Shown piece after piece: positions 19,528 to 29,053 of a stretch of 64,000 nt of DNA. Origin of the DNA: Thermomonospora echinospora. GTDB taxonomy: Bacteria > Actinomycetota > Actinomycetes > Streptosporangiales > Streptosporangiaceae. The translations under genes were made by a program, and so were the position numbers. The DNA lies in assembly GCF_900108175.1 (NCBI RefSeq), contig NZ_FNVO01000002.1:621051-685050 (forward strand), given 5' to 3'. Position 1 is the first letter of the stretch, and each line of letters opens with the position of its first letter. The notes below the pieces were generated by a model that ran no database searches, had not been told where the DNA came from, and saw only the letters and a program-made list of their open reading frames with translations.

Positions 19528-19558
19528 CGCCCCGGGCATGGTCCACATGCCCGGGGCG
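19528..19558. terminator. Bidirectional terminator
   Basis: A perfect 13-bp stem with a 5-nt loop between the convergent NlpC/P60 and acetoacetyl-CoA synthetase genes. Confidence 0.75.
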
Positions 19559-19576
19559 TCCGGTGTTCATGCGCGT

Positions 19577-21571
19577 TCAGGAGAGCCGATAGTGGTCCAG
19601 CACCTCGGGGTTGGCCATCGAGCCGGGGTTGGCGGCCTGCTCCACGGGCGTGCCGAGCAGGATCTTGCGGACCGGGATCTCCAGCTTCTTGCCCGACAGG
19701 GTGCGGGGCACCCCCGGCACCTGCCGAATCTCGTCGGGGACGTGCCGGGGTGACAGCGCCGACCGCAGCGCCCCCCTGATCCGCCCGGTCAGCTCCTCGT
19801 CCAGGTCGGCGCCGGGGGCGAGCTGGACGTACAGCAGCAGGCGCCCCTCCTGGCCGAGCCGGCCGGTGTCGATGACCAGGCTGTCGACGACCTCCTCGAA
19901 CGCTTCCACCACCCGGTAGAAGTCGGCCGTGCCCATCCGCACGCCGCCCCGGTTCAGGGTGGAGTCGGAACGGCCGTAGATCACGCAGCCCCCGTCGGGC
20001 AGGACCTTGAGCCAGTCGCCGTGCCGCCAGACGCCGGGGAAGCCGTCGAAGTAGGAGTCGCGGTAACGCTCGCCGTCCGGGTCGTTCCAGAAGAACACCG
20101 GCATGGACGGCATCGGCTCGGTCAACACCAGCTCGCCCACCTCGTCGACGACCGGCCGGCCGGACTCGTCGTAGGCCTCCACCTTCGCGCCCAGCCCGCG
20201 GCACTGGATCACCCCGGCCCGCAGCGGCAGCAGCACGCACGGCCCGACGAACCCGGTGCACACGTCGGTGCCGCCGGAGAACGATCCCAGCGGCAGATCC
20301 GGGCGCACGGCCTCGTAGACCCAATCGAACCCCTCGGGCGGCAGCGGCGACCCGGTCGACCCGATGCCGCGCAGCCGCGACAGGTCGTGCTCGGCGCCGG
20401 GCCGCATCCCCGCCTTGCGGGACGCCATGATGTAGGGGGCGCCCACGCCGAAGTAGGTGACGCCGGTCTCGGCCGCCAGCCGCCACAGCACGTCCCCGCC
20501 GGGCGCGCCGTCGTACATCACGATCGTGGCCCCGACCAGCAGCCCGCCGATCAGGTAGTTCCACATCATCCAGCCGGTGGTGGTGTACCAGAAGAACACG
20601 TCACCGGGGCCGAGGTCCTGGTGGAACGACAGCGCCTTGAGGTGCTCCAGCACGACGCCGCCGTGTCCGTGCACGATCGGCTTGGGCAGCCCGGTCGTCC
20701 CGGACGAGTAGACCACCCACAGCGGATGGTCGAACGGCACGTCCTCGAAGGCCAGGTCGTGGCCGGGCCGGGGCAGGTCGGCGTAGGCCATGCCCTTGCG
20801 CAGCCCGTCCGGGGCCCCGGCCGGGTCAAGGTACGGGATCAGCACCGTGGCGGCCAGCGACGGCAGCGCCGCCTCGATCTCGGCGACCGCCTCGCGGCGG
20901 TCGAACCGCCTGCCGTTGTAGGCGTAGCCGTCAACGGCGACCAGCACCTTCGGCTCGATCTGCGCAAACCGGTCGATCACGCTGGAGGAGCCGAAGTCCG
21001 GTGAGCACGACGACCAGATCGCGCCCAGCGACGCGGTGGCCAGGAAGCAGACCAGCGCCTCGGGGATGTTCGGCAGGTAGGCCACTACCCGGTCGCCCCG
21101 GCCGACCCCCAGCTCCGCCAGCCCCGCCCGCACCTGCGCCACGTGGAGCGCCAGTTCCCGGCGGCTCATCCGGCGGTGCCCGCCGGCCTCCGACCGGAAG
21201 ACCACCGCCAGCTCGTCGGGGTGCTCCTCGGCCCTGCGCAGCGCGTTGGCGGCGTAGTTGACGGTGGCGCCGGGGAACCAGCGCAGCCCGTCCACCGGCA
21301 TCGGCCCGCCCTCGCGCACCGGGCCGTCCCCCCGGGTGCCGACCACGTCGAAGTAGGACCAGATCGAGTCCCAGAAGGCGTCAACCTCGGTCACCGACCA
21401 GCGCCACAGCTCCTCGTAAGACCCGTCCGCCCCGGCCAGGAGACCGCGCTCGGCCAGCCACCGCCGGTAACGGGTGACCCGGGCGCGGTCGATCACCTCC
21501 TCGGACGGTTCCCAGAGCACGTGACCTGCGGCCGTGTCCTTCTGAGTCACGGCGGCCTCGTCATGCCCCAT
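19577..21571 (-). CDS. Acetoacetate-CoA ligase
   Basis: 664 residues, a member of the ANL adenylate-forming family. The AMP-binding P-loop is YSSGTTGLPKP, the aromatic/aspartate A5-type box is in GTDVCTGFVGP, and the C-terminal lysine region is RTLSGKKLEIPVRK. The length, the N-terminal LWEPSEEVIDRARVTRY and the ending LLGTPVEQAANPGSMANPEVL match acetoacetyl-CoA synthetase better than acetyl-CoA synthetase. It activates acetoacetate to acetoacetyl-CoA using ATP. The ATG at 21571 follows GGGAGGT by 7 nt. No ketone-body or PHB gene is adjacent, so it is probably transcribed alone. Confidence 0.9.
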   Translation of the reverse strand: MGHDEAAVTQKDTAAGHVLWEPSEEVIDRARVTRYRRWLAERGLLAGADGSYEELWRWSVTEVDAFWDSIWSYFDVVGTRGDGPVREGGPMPVDGLRWFPGATVNYAANALRRAEEHPDELAVVFRSEAGGHRRMSRRELALHVAQVRAGLAELGVGRGDRVVAYLPNIPEALVCFLATASLGAIWSSCSPDFGSSSVIDRFAQIEPKVLVAVDGYAYNGRRFDRREAVAEIEAALPSLAATVLIPYLDPAGAPDGLRKGMAYADLPRPGHDLAFEDVPFDHPLWVVYSSGTTGLPKPIVHGHGGVVLEHLKALSFHQDLGPGDVFFWYTTTGWMMWNYLIGGLLVGATIVMYDGAPGGDVLWRLAAETGVTYFGVGAPYIMASRKAGMRPGAEHDLSRLRGIGSTGSPLPPEGFDWVYEAVRPDLPLGSFSGGTDVCTGFVGPCVLLPLRAGVIQCRGLGAKVEAYDESGRPVVDEVGELVLTEPMPSMPVFFWNDPDGERYRDSYFDGFPGVWRHGDWLKVLPDGGCVIYGRSDSTLNRGGVRMGTADFYRVVEAFEEVVDSLVIDTGRLGQEGRLLLYVQLAPGADLDEELTGRIRGALRSALSPRHVPDEIRQVPGVPRTLSGKKLEIPVRKILLGTPVEQAANPGSMANPEVLDHYRLS

Positions 21572-21812
21572 CGCGACGACCTCCCATGGTGCGGGTTGCA
21601 CCCAGCATCGGACCTTCGCCCAGAGTCTCGCAATCGCCTCCGCCCGGCTCTCAGCCGGGGCATATACCGGCCGGTACGGTCGATCGCGCGACAGCATGGA
21701 CAACCATGACGGTATCGGCCGCAGGGAACACGGCGGGTCATACCCGGCACGAGGTGGCGCCCCCGCCAGCGCCCGCATCGGCGGCGCCGGGAGTGCCGCC
21801 GTGCGCGGCGGG

Positions 21813-22562
21813 TCAGGCGCCGGCCGGCGCGGTGAGGTGCTCGACGGCGCGGACGACGGTGCCGGTGTCGGCCAGGGTCGGCAGCACGACGTCGGCCCCG
21901 GCGGCGCGCAGCTCGGCCTCGGTGGCGCTGCCGGTGGCCACCGCCAGCACGGCGGCACGGGCGATCTTGGCGGCCTGCACGTCCCGGGTGGAGTCGGCAA
22001 CGTAGACGGTGGCGCCCTTGGCGTCGCCCTCCTGCCAGGCGGCGGAGTCGTCGAAGGCGATGCCGTGCTTCTGCGACGCCTTGCGCCGAGCCAGCTCCAG
22101 CAGGGCGGCCTTGCTGTAGACGCCGTCCTCGTAGCCGCCGACCTCGGTGTCGAGGTGGGAGTCGAGGCCGAACTCGGCGAGCTTGAGCACGGCGTTGGGC
22201 CGGATCGAGCCGGTCAGCACCGACTGGACGGTGCCGCGCCGCCGGGCCAGGGCCGCCGTCGCCTCCTTGGCGCCCGGCAGCAGCCGGCCCTCGGCGCGCA
22301 GCCGGTCGCGCCGGGCGGCGAACGTCCGGGCCAGCTCGGTCATGAACGCCGGCAGGTGGTCGTCGGTCACGTCGATGTCGTTGAACGCCAGGGTCTCGAA
22401 GATGATCTCCGACTCGGTACGGCCGGCCACCGGCGCCAGCCGGACCAGCGGGCGTCCGGTGACCCGCTGGAACGCCTCGGCGTAGGCGTCCCGGGTGACC
22501 CTTCCGACGTCGACCAGCGTGTGGTCGATGTTCCACAGCACCAGACGATAGGTCGTCGACAT
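21813..22562 (-). CDS. HAD-superfamily protein with Asn at the nucleophile position
   Basis: 249 residues with a phosphoglycolate-phosphatase-like HAD fold. Motif I is LVLWNIDHTLV, so the residue that should be the Asp nucleophile is Asn11, followed by Asp13. Motif II is at VLTGS and the Lys and motif IV region is at YEDGVYSK and YVADSTRD. I recall that actinobacterial relatives share the WNID version, so it is probably a real subfamily. Activity through Asn is doubtful; it may be inactive or deamidated. The ATG at 22562 is used; GGAACAGG upstream is a weak ribosome site. Confidence 0.8.
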   Translation of the reverse strand: MSTTYRLVLWNIDHTLVDVGRVTRDAYAEAFQRVTGRPLVRLAPVAGRTESEIIFETLAFNDIDVTDDHLPAFMTELARTFAARRDRLRAEGRLLPGAKEATAALARRRGTVQSVLTGSIRPNAVLKLAEFGLDSHLDTEVGGYEDGVYSKAALLELARRKASQKHGIAFDDSAAWQEGDAKGATVYVADSTRDVQAAKIARAAVLAVATGSATEAELRAAGADVVLPTLADTGTVVRAVEHLTAPAGA

Positions 22563-22712
22563 CCTGTTCCCACATGTGCGTGCACGGCGCCCGGAGGCGC
22601 GTGCCCCCGGCGCGTTACCGGCGATCCTCCCTAGCCTACGGCTCGCCGGCCGCACCGGGACAGCCTTGCTCGGGCGCCGTGCCTGCCCGCCCCCGCGGGT
22701 GCGGACCGTCTG

Positions 22713-24344
22713 TCAGTCCCCCATGTGGGGGTAGCGGTAGTCGGTCGGCGGCACGAACGTCTCCTTGATCGTGCGGGCGCTGGTCCAGCGGATCAGGTTG
22801 AGGATCGAACCGGCCTTGTCGTTGGTGCCGGAGGCGCGCCCGCCGCCGAACGGCTGCTGGCCGACGACTGCGCCGGTGGGCTTGTCGTTGATGTAGAAGT
22901 TGCCGGCGGCGAACCGCAGCACCTCGGTGGCGTGGGCGATGGCGGCCCGGTCCCGCGCGACGATCGAGCCGGTCAGCCCGTACGGGGAGGCCCGCTCCAT
23001 CTGCCGCAGCATGGTGTCGTAGTCGCCATCGTCGTAGACGTGCACGCCAAGGATCGGGCCGAAGTACTCCCTGGTGAAGATCTCGTCCTCCGGGTCGGCG
23101 GTCTCCAACACCGTCGGGCGGACGAAATAGCCCTCGGAGTCGTCGGCCTGCCCGCCTGCCAGCACCCGGATGGAGTCCAGCCCACGGGCCCGTTCCAGCG
23201 CCGCCCGGTGCTTGGCGAACGCCCGCTCGTCGATCACCGCGCCCATGAACAGCGACAGGTCCTCGGCGACGTTCCCCATGGTCAGCGACTCGACCTCGGC
23301 GCAGAAGTCGTCGCGCATCCCCTCCCACAGCGAGCGCGGCAGGTACGCGCGGGAGGCGGCCGAGCACTTTTGCCCCTGGTATTCGAACGCGCCGCGCACC
23401 AGCGCCGTCCGCAGCACCGCCGGGTCGGCGGACGGGTGCGCGACGATGAAGTCCTTGCCGCCGGTCTCACCGACCAGCCGCGGATAGGAGCGGTAGCCGG
23501 CGATGTTCTCCCCGACCGTGCGCCACAGATGCTGGAACGTGGCGGTGCTCCCGGTGAAGTGAACACCGGCCAGATCCGGATGGGTCAACGCCACCTCCGA
23601 AACCGCCCGACCGTCCCCGGTGACCATGTTGATCACCCCGGGCGGCAACCCCGCCTCCTCCAGCAACCGCATGGTGAAGTGCGCCGACAACTGCTGAGTG
23701 GGCGACGGCTTCCACACCACCACATTCCCCATCAACGCCGGCACGGTCGCCAGGTTGGCAGCGATGGAGGTGAAGTTGAACGGCGTGACCGCCAGGACGA
23801 AGCCCTCCAGCGGCCGGTACTCCATCCGGTTCCACACCCCGGGACCCGACTCGGGCTGCTCGGCCAGCAGCCGCCGCGCGTAGTGCACGTTGTAGCGCCA
23901 GAAGTCGATCAGCTCGCAGGCCGCGTCGATCTCCGCCTGGAGCGGGCTCTTGGACTGGCCGAGGATCGTGGCGGCGTTGAGGGTGGCGCGCCAGGAGCCG
24001 GCCAGCAGGTCGGCGGCCCGCAGGAAGATCGCCGCCCGGTCGTCGAAGCTCAGCGCCCGCCAGCCGGGGGCGGCCTGCCGGGCGGCGTCGACCGCGGCGC
24101 GCACGTCGTCGGCGGTGGCGTTGCCGAACTGCCCGAGGACGTGGGCGTGCCGGTGCGGCTGGACCACCTCGACCGGCTCGCCGCCGCCCGGCCGCCGCTC
24201 CCCGCCGATCGTCATGGTCAGCTCGACCGGCCGGGCGCCGAGCTCCTTGATCCGGTCCTCCAGCGCGGCCCGTTCGGCGCTGCCCGGCGCGTAGCCGCTG
24301 ACCGGCTCGTTGACCGGTACCGGCACGTTGGTGACGGCGTCCAT
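22713..24344 (-). CDS. pruA: 1-pyrroline-5-carboxylate dehydrogenase
   Basis: 543 residues, the actinobacterial long P5C dehydrogenase. It has TPFNFTSIAANL (cofactor and substrate binding), the glycine box HFTGSTATF, the general base in RLVGETGGKD and the catalytic Cys in YQGQKCSAASR. It oxidises P5C/glutamate semialdehyde to glutamate with NAD, the second step of proline breakdown. The ATG at 24344 follows GGGAG by about 9 nt. No proline dehydrogenase gene is adjacent. Its product glutamate could be used by the large glutamate dehydrogenase in the window. Confidence 0.95.
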   Translation of the reverse strand: MDAVTNVPVPVNEPVSGYAPGSAERAALEDRIKELGARPVELTMTIGGERRPGGGEPVEVVQPHRHAHVLGQFGNATADDVRAAVDAARQAAPGWRALSFDDRAAIFLRAADLLAGSWRATLNAATILGQSKSPLQAEIDAACELIDFWRYNVHYARRLLAEQPESGPGVWNRMEYRPLEGFVLAVTPFNFTSIAANLATVPALMGNVVVWKPSPTQQLSAHFTMRLLEEAGLPPGVINMVTGDGRAVSEVALTHPDLAGVHFTGSTATFQHLWRTVGENIAGYRSYPRLVGETGGKDFIVAHPSADPAVLRTALVRGAFEYQGQKCSAASRAYLPRSLWEGMRDDFCAEVESLTMGNVAEDLSLFMGAVIDERAFAKHRAALERARGLDSIRVLAGGQADDSEGYFVRPTVLETADPEDEIFTREYFGPILGVHVYDDGDYDTMLRQMERASPYGLTGSIVARDRAAIAHATEVLRFAAGNFYINDKPTGAVVGQQPFGGGRASGTNDKAGSILNLIRWTSARTIKETFVPPTDYRYPHMGD

Positions 24345-24506
24345 GCGTTCGCTCCCGAAAACTCCGACATCGTTGTCGTCAAGCACGCGCCACAGATGTA
24401 CCCAGATCGCCCGCCCGCGACGCACGCGGCCGGACCCCGCGTTCGCGCTCCGGGATCCGGCTCGGCGGGTCTGGACGGCGAGCGCGGACGGCGCGACCAT
24501 CGGTCA

Positions 24507-24656
24507 ATGAACGGCAAGACGCGCACCGCGATCTACCTACGCCAGAGCGGCCGCAAGGAGCTGACCGGAAGGCAGCGCAAGCGCCTGCGCCAGAAGGACA
24601 ACAAGGGCACCGGCTCGGCGGGCGGAAGGAAGGCCGGCGGACGCGGGAAGGGCTGA
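24507..24656 (+). CDS. Conserved-looking small basic protein
   Basis: 49 residues, extremely basic, opening MNGKTRTAIYLRQSGR followed by LTGRQRKRLRQKDNK and a Gly/Lys-rich tail. The Y-RQ-GR-LT-RQ-RR pattern is one I recall from small actinobacterial and actinophage proteins, probably binding nucleic acid. The ribosome site is poor. It is divergent from pruA with about 160 nt between. The call rests on this pattern and its composition; the function is unknown. Confidence 0.5.
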   Translation: MNGKTRTAIYLRQSGRKELTGRQRKRLRQKDNKGTGSAGGRKAGGRGKG

Positions 24657-24707
24657 CGCCCGGCGCCCAGATCCACCCGGCTCCGGCCGAAGGCCGCCCG
24701 GCTCAGG

Positions 24708-25208
24708 TCAGAGGTCGCCCAGTTCCTGGGTGGCGTACCACATCAGCTCGTGGCCCTCGGCGCCCTCAACGGTGAACAGCGCGTCCTCGTCGCCCGCGTC
24801 GGCGGCGGGCAGCGCCCGCACGGCGGCCCGGACGTCGTCGGCCGCAGCGGAGTCGTCGACGTGCCCGGCGGCGATGTCGCGTACCAGCACCGGCGCGGTC
24901 ACCTGCACCAGCGCGCGTTCGTCGTCCCGCCCGCCGGGCTGCACGGTCCCCTCCGGGACCTCCACGGCCAGCACCACGCGGCGCGGCGGCGTCTGGGGGT
25001 CGGCGGCCATCTCCTCCGCCAGCAGTCGCAGCGAGGCGCGGGCCGCCGCCGTCATCGCCGCATACTCCAGTTCCTCGGTGTCGCCCTCGGCGTACCACTC
25101 GCGCAGCGCGGGGGTCACCGCGTATCCGGACACCGGCGCGGGACCGATCTCACCGGTGGACAGGACGCGGGCGAGCCCCGCGAGCGTGGACGGCAGGTAG
25201 ACGCGCAT
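24708..25208 (-). CDS. DUF6912-like conserved actinobacterial protein
   Basis: 166 residues, opening MRVYLPSTLAGLARVL and ending FTVEGAEGHELMWYATQELGDL. The opening and closing boxes match a conserved actinobacterial hypothetical family that I associate with DUF6912 (from memory). It is acidic, with no membrane segment and no catalytic motif that I recognise. It starts 5 nt after the HAD gene, so the two form an operon. Confidence 0.7.
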   Translation of the reverse strand: MRVYLPSTLAGLARVLSTGEIGPAPVSGYAVTPALREWYAEGDTEELEYAAMTAAARASLRLLAEEMAADPQTPPRRVVLAVEVPEGTVQPGGRDDERALVQVTAPVLVRDIAAGHVDDSAAADDVRAAVRALPAADAGDEDALFTVEGAEGHELMWYATQELGDL

Positions 25209-25213
25209 GATGA

Positions 25214-25867
25214 TCAGAAGTCTGCCAGACGGACTCCCAAGAGTTCCCCCAGCCGTCCGATGGTGGCACCCACGTCCGTGTGGTGGACGCCCACCAAGCC
25301 GACCGACTCGGCGGCCCGCACGTTGTGCTCGATGTCGTCGACGAAGGCGCACTCGGCCGGCGCCAGGCCCAGCAGTTCGACGGCGTGCCGGAAGATCCGC
25401 TCGTCCGGCTTGCGCATCCCCACCTCGGCGGAGATGACGACCGTGTCGAACAGCTCGTTCCACAGCTCGCGGGGGTAGTCGTTGCCCCAGGAGTTGGACA
25501 GCAGGGCGACCCGGGCGCCGGCGGTGCGGGCCGCGCGCAGCGCCGCATACATCGGCTCGACCGGGTGGAAGGCCGCGAACATCCGCGCCAGCAGGCCCTC
25601 GCACGCCACCGGCCCGCCGTCCACCGTGCACAGCTCGGCGGCCAGCAGCCGCTCGAACTCGGCCGGCGCCAGCGTCCCGTCCTCCAGGCCGTGGATGGGG
25701 TTGACCGTGCCGGCGACCGGATCGTAGGCCTGCCTGACCCAGGCGCGCATGACGTCCTTGTAGCGGGCCTCGTCGATGCCGTCGGCGGTCAGCCAGTGCG
25801 CGATGGCGTCGTTCAGCGGGGAGGTCAGCACCCCGCCCCAGTCGGTGATCACAGCCTTGACTTCCAC
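25214..25867 (-). CDS. HAD-superfamily hydrolase (YihX-like)
   Basis: 217 residues. Motif I is VITDWGGVL, with the Asp nucleophile and Gly at the second position as in the YihX/haloacid-dehalogenase-like branch. Motif II is LLSNSWG, motif III Lys is in GMRKPDERIF and motif IV is AFVDDIEHN. It is likely a small-molecule phosphatase, with unknown substrate. GTG at 25867 is used, giving (M)EVKAVITDW; a longer frame upstream overlaps the divergent acyl-CoA dehydrogenase start. It is co-transcribed with the DUF6912-like gene. Confidence 0.85.
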   Translation of the reverse strand: MEVKAVITDWGGVLTSPLNDAIAHWLTADGIDEARYKDVMRAWVRQAYDPVAGTVNPIHGLEDGTLAPAEFERLLAAELCTVDGGPVACEGLLARMFAAFHPVEPMYAALRAARTAGARVALLSNSWGNDYPRELWNELFDTVVISAEVGMRKPDERIFRHAVELLGLAPAECAFVDDIEHNVRAAESVGLVGVHHTDVGATIGRLGELLGVRLADF

Positions 25868-25928
25868 GGCCCGATGGTAAGGGATGCCCCACCCCGAACA
25901 CCGAATGCCGTTCTGGAAGACTGACGGT

Positions 25929-27137
25929 ATGGACTTCGAACTCAGCCCCAAGGCGCAGGCGTACTCCGCGAAGCTGCAGGAGTTCATGGACCAGCACGTC
26001 TACCCGGCCGAGCCGATCTACGCGGCCCAGCGCGCCGAGCTGATCGCCGCCGGCACCCCGCACCGGCACCCGCCGATCATCGACGAGCTCAAGACCGAGG
26101 CCCGCAAGCGCGGGCTGTGGAACCTGTTCCTGCCGGACATCTCGGGGCTGTCGAACGTCGACTACGCCACCCTGGCGGAGATCACCGGCCGTTCCCTCGA
26201 CCTGGCCCCCGAGGCGGTCAACTGCGCCGCCCCGGACACCGGCAATATGGAAGTCCTGCACATGTTCGGCACTCCCGAGCAGCAAGAGCGGTGGCTGCGC
26301 CCGCTGCTGGACGGGGAGATCCGCAGCGCGTTCGCGATGACCGAACCGGCCGTCGCCTCCTCCGACGCCACCAACATCACCACCTCGATCGTCCGGGACG
26401 GCGACGAGTACGTGATCAACGGCCGCAAGTGGTTCTCCAGCGGCGCCGCCGACGAGCGCTGCAAGATCTTCATCGTGATGGGCAAGACCGACCCGGACGG
26501 CCCCACACACCGCCAGCAGTCGCAGATCCTGGTGCCGCGCGACACCCCGGGCGTGCGGGTCGTCCGGGACATGACGATCTTCGGCTACTCCGACCAGCAC
26601 GGCCACCCGGAGGTGGTCTTCGAGGACGTGCGGGTGCCGGCCGGCAACCTCATCGGCCAGGAAGGGGACGGGTTCGCCATCGCCCAGGCCCGGCTCGGCC
26701 CCGGCCGCATCCACCACTGCATGCGCGCCATCGGCATGGCCGAGCGCGCCCTGGAGTTGATGTGCCGCCGCGCCGCCTCCCGGGTCGCCTTCGGCAAGCC
26801 GCTGGCGCAGCAAGGGGTCGTGCAGCAGCAGATCGCCGAGTCCCGGATGGCCATCGAGCAGGCCCGGCTGCTGACCCTCAAGACCGCCTGGCTGATCGAC
26901 CGGCACGGCGCCAAGGGCGCCCGTACCGAGATCGCCGCCATCAAGGTCATCGCCCCCCGCGTCGCCGGCGAGGTCATCGACCGCGCCATCCAGGTACACG
27001 GCGGCGCCGGCGTCAGCGGCGACACCCCGCTGGCGGCCATGTACGCCTGGGCCCGCGCCATGCGCATCTTCGACGGCCCCGACGAGGTGCACGTCCGCAC
27101 CGTCGCCCGCCAGGAGCTCAAGTCCTACCTCAGCTGA
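25929..27137 (+). CDS. Acyl-CoA dehydrogenase family protein
   Basis: 402 residues. The N-terminal helical domain, the central FAD-contacting box [16 protein letters not shown], the middle beta domain and the C-terminal helical domain with [35 protein letters not shown] are all in order. It should be a flavoprotein that introduces the alpha-beta double bond in an acyl-CoA. It resembles the ACAD10/11-like bacterial branch (IYAAQRAEL, then [12 protein letters not shown]). The usual Glu base is not obvious at the 370 position of this branch. It is a single gene ending at a shared terminator. Confidence 0.9.
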   Translation: MDFELSPKAQAYSAKLQEFMDQHVYPAEPIYAAQRAELIAAGTPHRHPPIIDELKTEARKRGLWNLFLPDISGLSNVDYATLAEITGRSLDLAPEAVNCAAPDTGNMEVLHMFGTPEQQERWLRPLLDGEIRSAFAMTEPAVASSDATNITTSIVRDGDEYVINGRKWFSSGAADERCKIFIVMGKTDPDGPTHRQQSQILVPRDTPGVRVVRDMTIFGYSDQHGHPEVVFEDVRVPAGNLIGQEGDGFAIAQARLGPGRIHHCMRAIGMAERALELMCRRAASRVAFGKPLAQQGVVQQQIAESRMAIEQARLLTLKTAWLIDRHGAKGARTEIAAIKVIAPRVAGEVIDRAIQVHGGAGVSGDTPLAAMYAWARAMRIFDGPDEVHVRTVARQELKSYLS

Positions 27138-27147
27138 CGGGACGACC

Positions 27148-27183
27148 GCCTTCCCCGGCCGACGGCCCCCGGCCGGGGAAGGC
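27148..27183. terminator. Bidirectional terminator
   Basis: A perfect 14-bp stem with an 8-nt loop between the convergent acyl-CoA dehydrogenase and murQ genes. Confidence 0.75.
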
Positions 27184-27193
27184 GCCGGCCTGG

Positions 27194-28090
27194 TCAGCCG
27201 GTACGCAGGCGCTGCAGTGCCTCCCTGACGCCGCCCTGGCTCTCCTGCAGGGCCAGGGTGGCGCGGGCGGCCGGCACCTCCCCCAGCAGGGAGACCAGGG
27301 CGACCCTGGTGTCGCCACCCGCCTCCGACAGCGCGGTCTCGCAGATCCCGGCGTCCATGCCGGTGGCCTCGGTGAGGATGCGCACCAGCCGGGCGCGGAG
27401 CTTGTCGTTGAGGGCGTTGACGCTGACCATCAGGTTGGAGTAAGTCCGGCCCAGCCTGATCATCAAGGTGGTGGAGAAGGCGTTGAGCACCAGCTTGGTG
27501 GCGGTGCCCGCCTTCATCCGGGTGGACCCGGTGATCACCTCCGGACCGGTGGCCAGCCCGATGTGGACGTCCACCTCCTCGCCGAGCGGGGCCCGCGGGT
27601 TGGCGCTGATCAGCGCCGTGCGGGCACCGGTCCGCACGGCGGCGCGCAGCGCGCCCGCGACGTAGGGGGTACGGCCGCTGGCGGCGATCCCGATGGCGAT
27701 GTCGCCGGGATGCACGTCGGCGGCGTCCCGGGCGCCGAGGTCGGCGTCGTCCTCGACGTCCTCGATGGCCTGGGACAGCGCGCCCAGCCCGCCCGCGTGG
27801 TGGGCCACCACCCGCCCCCACAGGCCGAAGGTGGGCGGCAGCTCGGCGGCATCGATCACCGCCAGCCGGCCGGAGGTACCGGCGCCGAAGTAGTGCACCC
27901 GGCCACCGGCCCGCAGCGACTCCACCGCCAGGTCCACCAGCTCGGCAATCTGCGGCAGCACGGCGGCCACCACGGCGGGCACCGTGGTGTCCTCGGCGTT
28001 GATCAGCCGCAGCACCTCGATGGTGGGTAGCACGTCCACGTCGACGGTGCGCGGGTTGCGGCCCTCGGTGGGCACATCGCAGTCGATCAC
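27194..28090 (-). CDS. murQ: N-acetylmuramic acid 6-phosphate etherase
   Basis: 298 residues, the normal MurQ length, with one SIS domain. Signature blocks are TEGRNPRTVDVDVLPTIEVL, VHYFGAGTSGRLAVIDAAELPPTFG and STRMKAGTATKLVLNAFST. It removes the lactyl ether from MurNAc-6-phosphate to give GlcNAc-6-phosphate, the key step of MurNAc recycling. Its start overlaps the end of the RpiR regulator gene by 4 nt, so the two are translationally coupled. Product GlcNAc-6-P would pass to NagA, encoded about 9 kb away in the same locus. Confidence 0.95.
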   Translation of the reverse strand: MIDCDVPTEGRNPRTVDVDVLPTIEVLRLINAEDTTVPAVVAAVLPQIAELVDLAVESLRAGGRVHYFGAGTSGRLAVIDAAELPPTFGLWGRVVAHHAGGLGALSQAIEDVEDDADLGARDAADVHPGDIAIGIAASGRTPYVAGALRAAVRTGARTALISANPRAPLGEEVDVHIGLATGPEVITGSTRMKAGTATKLVLNAFSTTLMIRLGRTYSNLMVSVNALNDKLRARLVRILTEATGMDAGICETALSEAGGDTRVALVSLLGEVPAARATLALQESQGGVREALQRLRTG

Positions 28091-29049
28091 CGGCGCCTCC
28101 GGTCGGGTCGTACCGTACGGCTGCGGACCGCCTCGAAGGTGGCCTCCAGCGCCTTGCGAGTGGTCCCGTAGGTGCGCTGCGCGACCCCCACGAACACGCA
28201 GTCGATCACCGTGAGCTGGGCCAGCCGGCTGGCGGTGGCCCCCGAACGGAAGGTGGTCTCCCGGGCGGCGGTGGTCAGCACCAGGTCGGCCACCTCGGCG
28301 ATCGGCGACTTGGGGAAGTTGGTGACCGCCACCGTGATGACGCCCCTCCCCTTGGCCACGCTGAGCGCGTCGATGGTCTCCACGGTGGCGCCGGTGTGCG
28401 AGATGCCCATCGCCACGTCCCCCGGGCTGAGGACGGCGGCGCTGGTCAACATGATGTGCGCGTCCGACCAGGCCGAGCAGTGCCGACCGATGCGGTGCAG
28501 CTTCTGCTGGAAGTCCAGGGCCACGAACGCGCTGGCGCCGACGCCGTAGACGTCCACCCGGGACGCGGCGACCACGGCGTCGACCACCTGTTCCAGCACC
28601 TTGATGTCCAGTTGCGCGGCGGTCTCCTCGACCGCGCGGGCGTCGGCGAAGGTGACCTTCTCGACGATCTGTTCCAGGGAGTCGTCGGGGCTGATGTCGC
28701 TGCCGATGACGCGGCCCCCGGCGGCGCTCTGCGCCCGCCCGGCCTCGGTGGCCAGGGTCAGCCGCAGCTCCGGGTAGCCGGTGAAGCCGATGGCCCGGCA
28801 GAACCGGATCACGGTGGTCTCCGACGTCCCGCAGGCGTGCGCGAGTTCGGTGATGGTGGAGTTGGCGACCCCCTCGGGGTCGTCGATGACCCGCTGGGCG
28901 ACGCGTCGCTCGGCGGGCGGAAGCGAAGGCAGCAGTGAACGCACCCGGACCACGGTGCTGAGCGGCGCGTCCTTGGTGGAGGGCGAGGCCGCCGGGGGCG
29001 CTGTGGCCTCCCCCGTGCCCCCTGAATCTCGGCCGTTGGTTTTCCTCAT
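28087..29049 (-). CDS. RpiR/MurR-family transcriptional regulator
   Basis: 320 residues: N-terminal helix-turn-helix (LPPAERRVAQRVIDD, then TVIRFCRAIGFTGYPELR, about 60-110) and a C-terminal SIS sugar-phosphate domain (about 150-290, VYGVGASAFVALDFQQKL and GISHTGAT). Family members sense sugar phosphates; with murQ directly downstream the likely ligand is MurNAc-6-P or GlcNAc-6-P. ATG at 29049 is preferred over 29085 because an inverted repeat that looks like its operator lies between them. It is divergent from the BadF-type kinase gene and probably controls both directions. Confidence 0.88.
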   Translation of the reverse strand: MRKTNGRDSGGTGEATAPPAASPSTKDAPLSTVVRVRSLLPSLPPAERRVAQRVIDDPEGVANSTITELAHACGTSETTVIRFCRAIGFTGYPELRLTLATEAGRAQSAAGGRVIGSDISPDDSLEQIVEKVTFADARAVEETAAQLDIKVLEQVVDAVVAASRVDVYGVGASAFVALDFQQKLHRIGRHCSAWSDAHIMLTSAAVLSPGDVAMGISHTGATVETIDALSVAKGRGVITVAVTNFPKSPIAEVADLVLTTAARETTFRSGATASRLAQLTVIDCVFVGVAQRTYGTTRKALEATFEAVRSRTVRPDRRRR

Positions 29050-29053
29050 GTCA

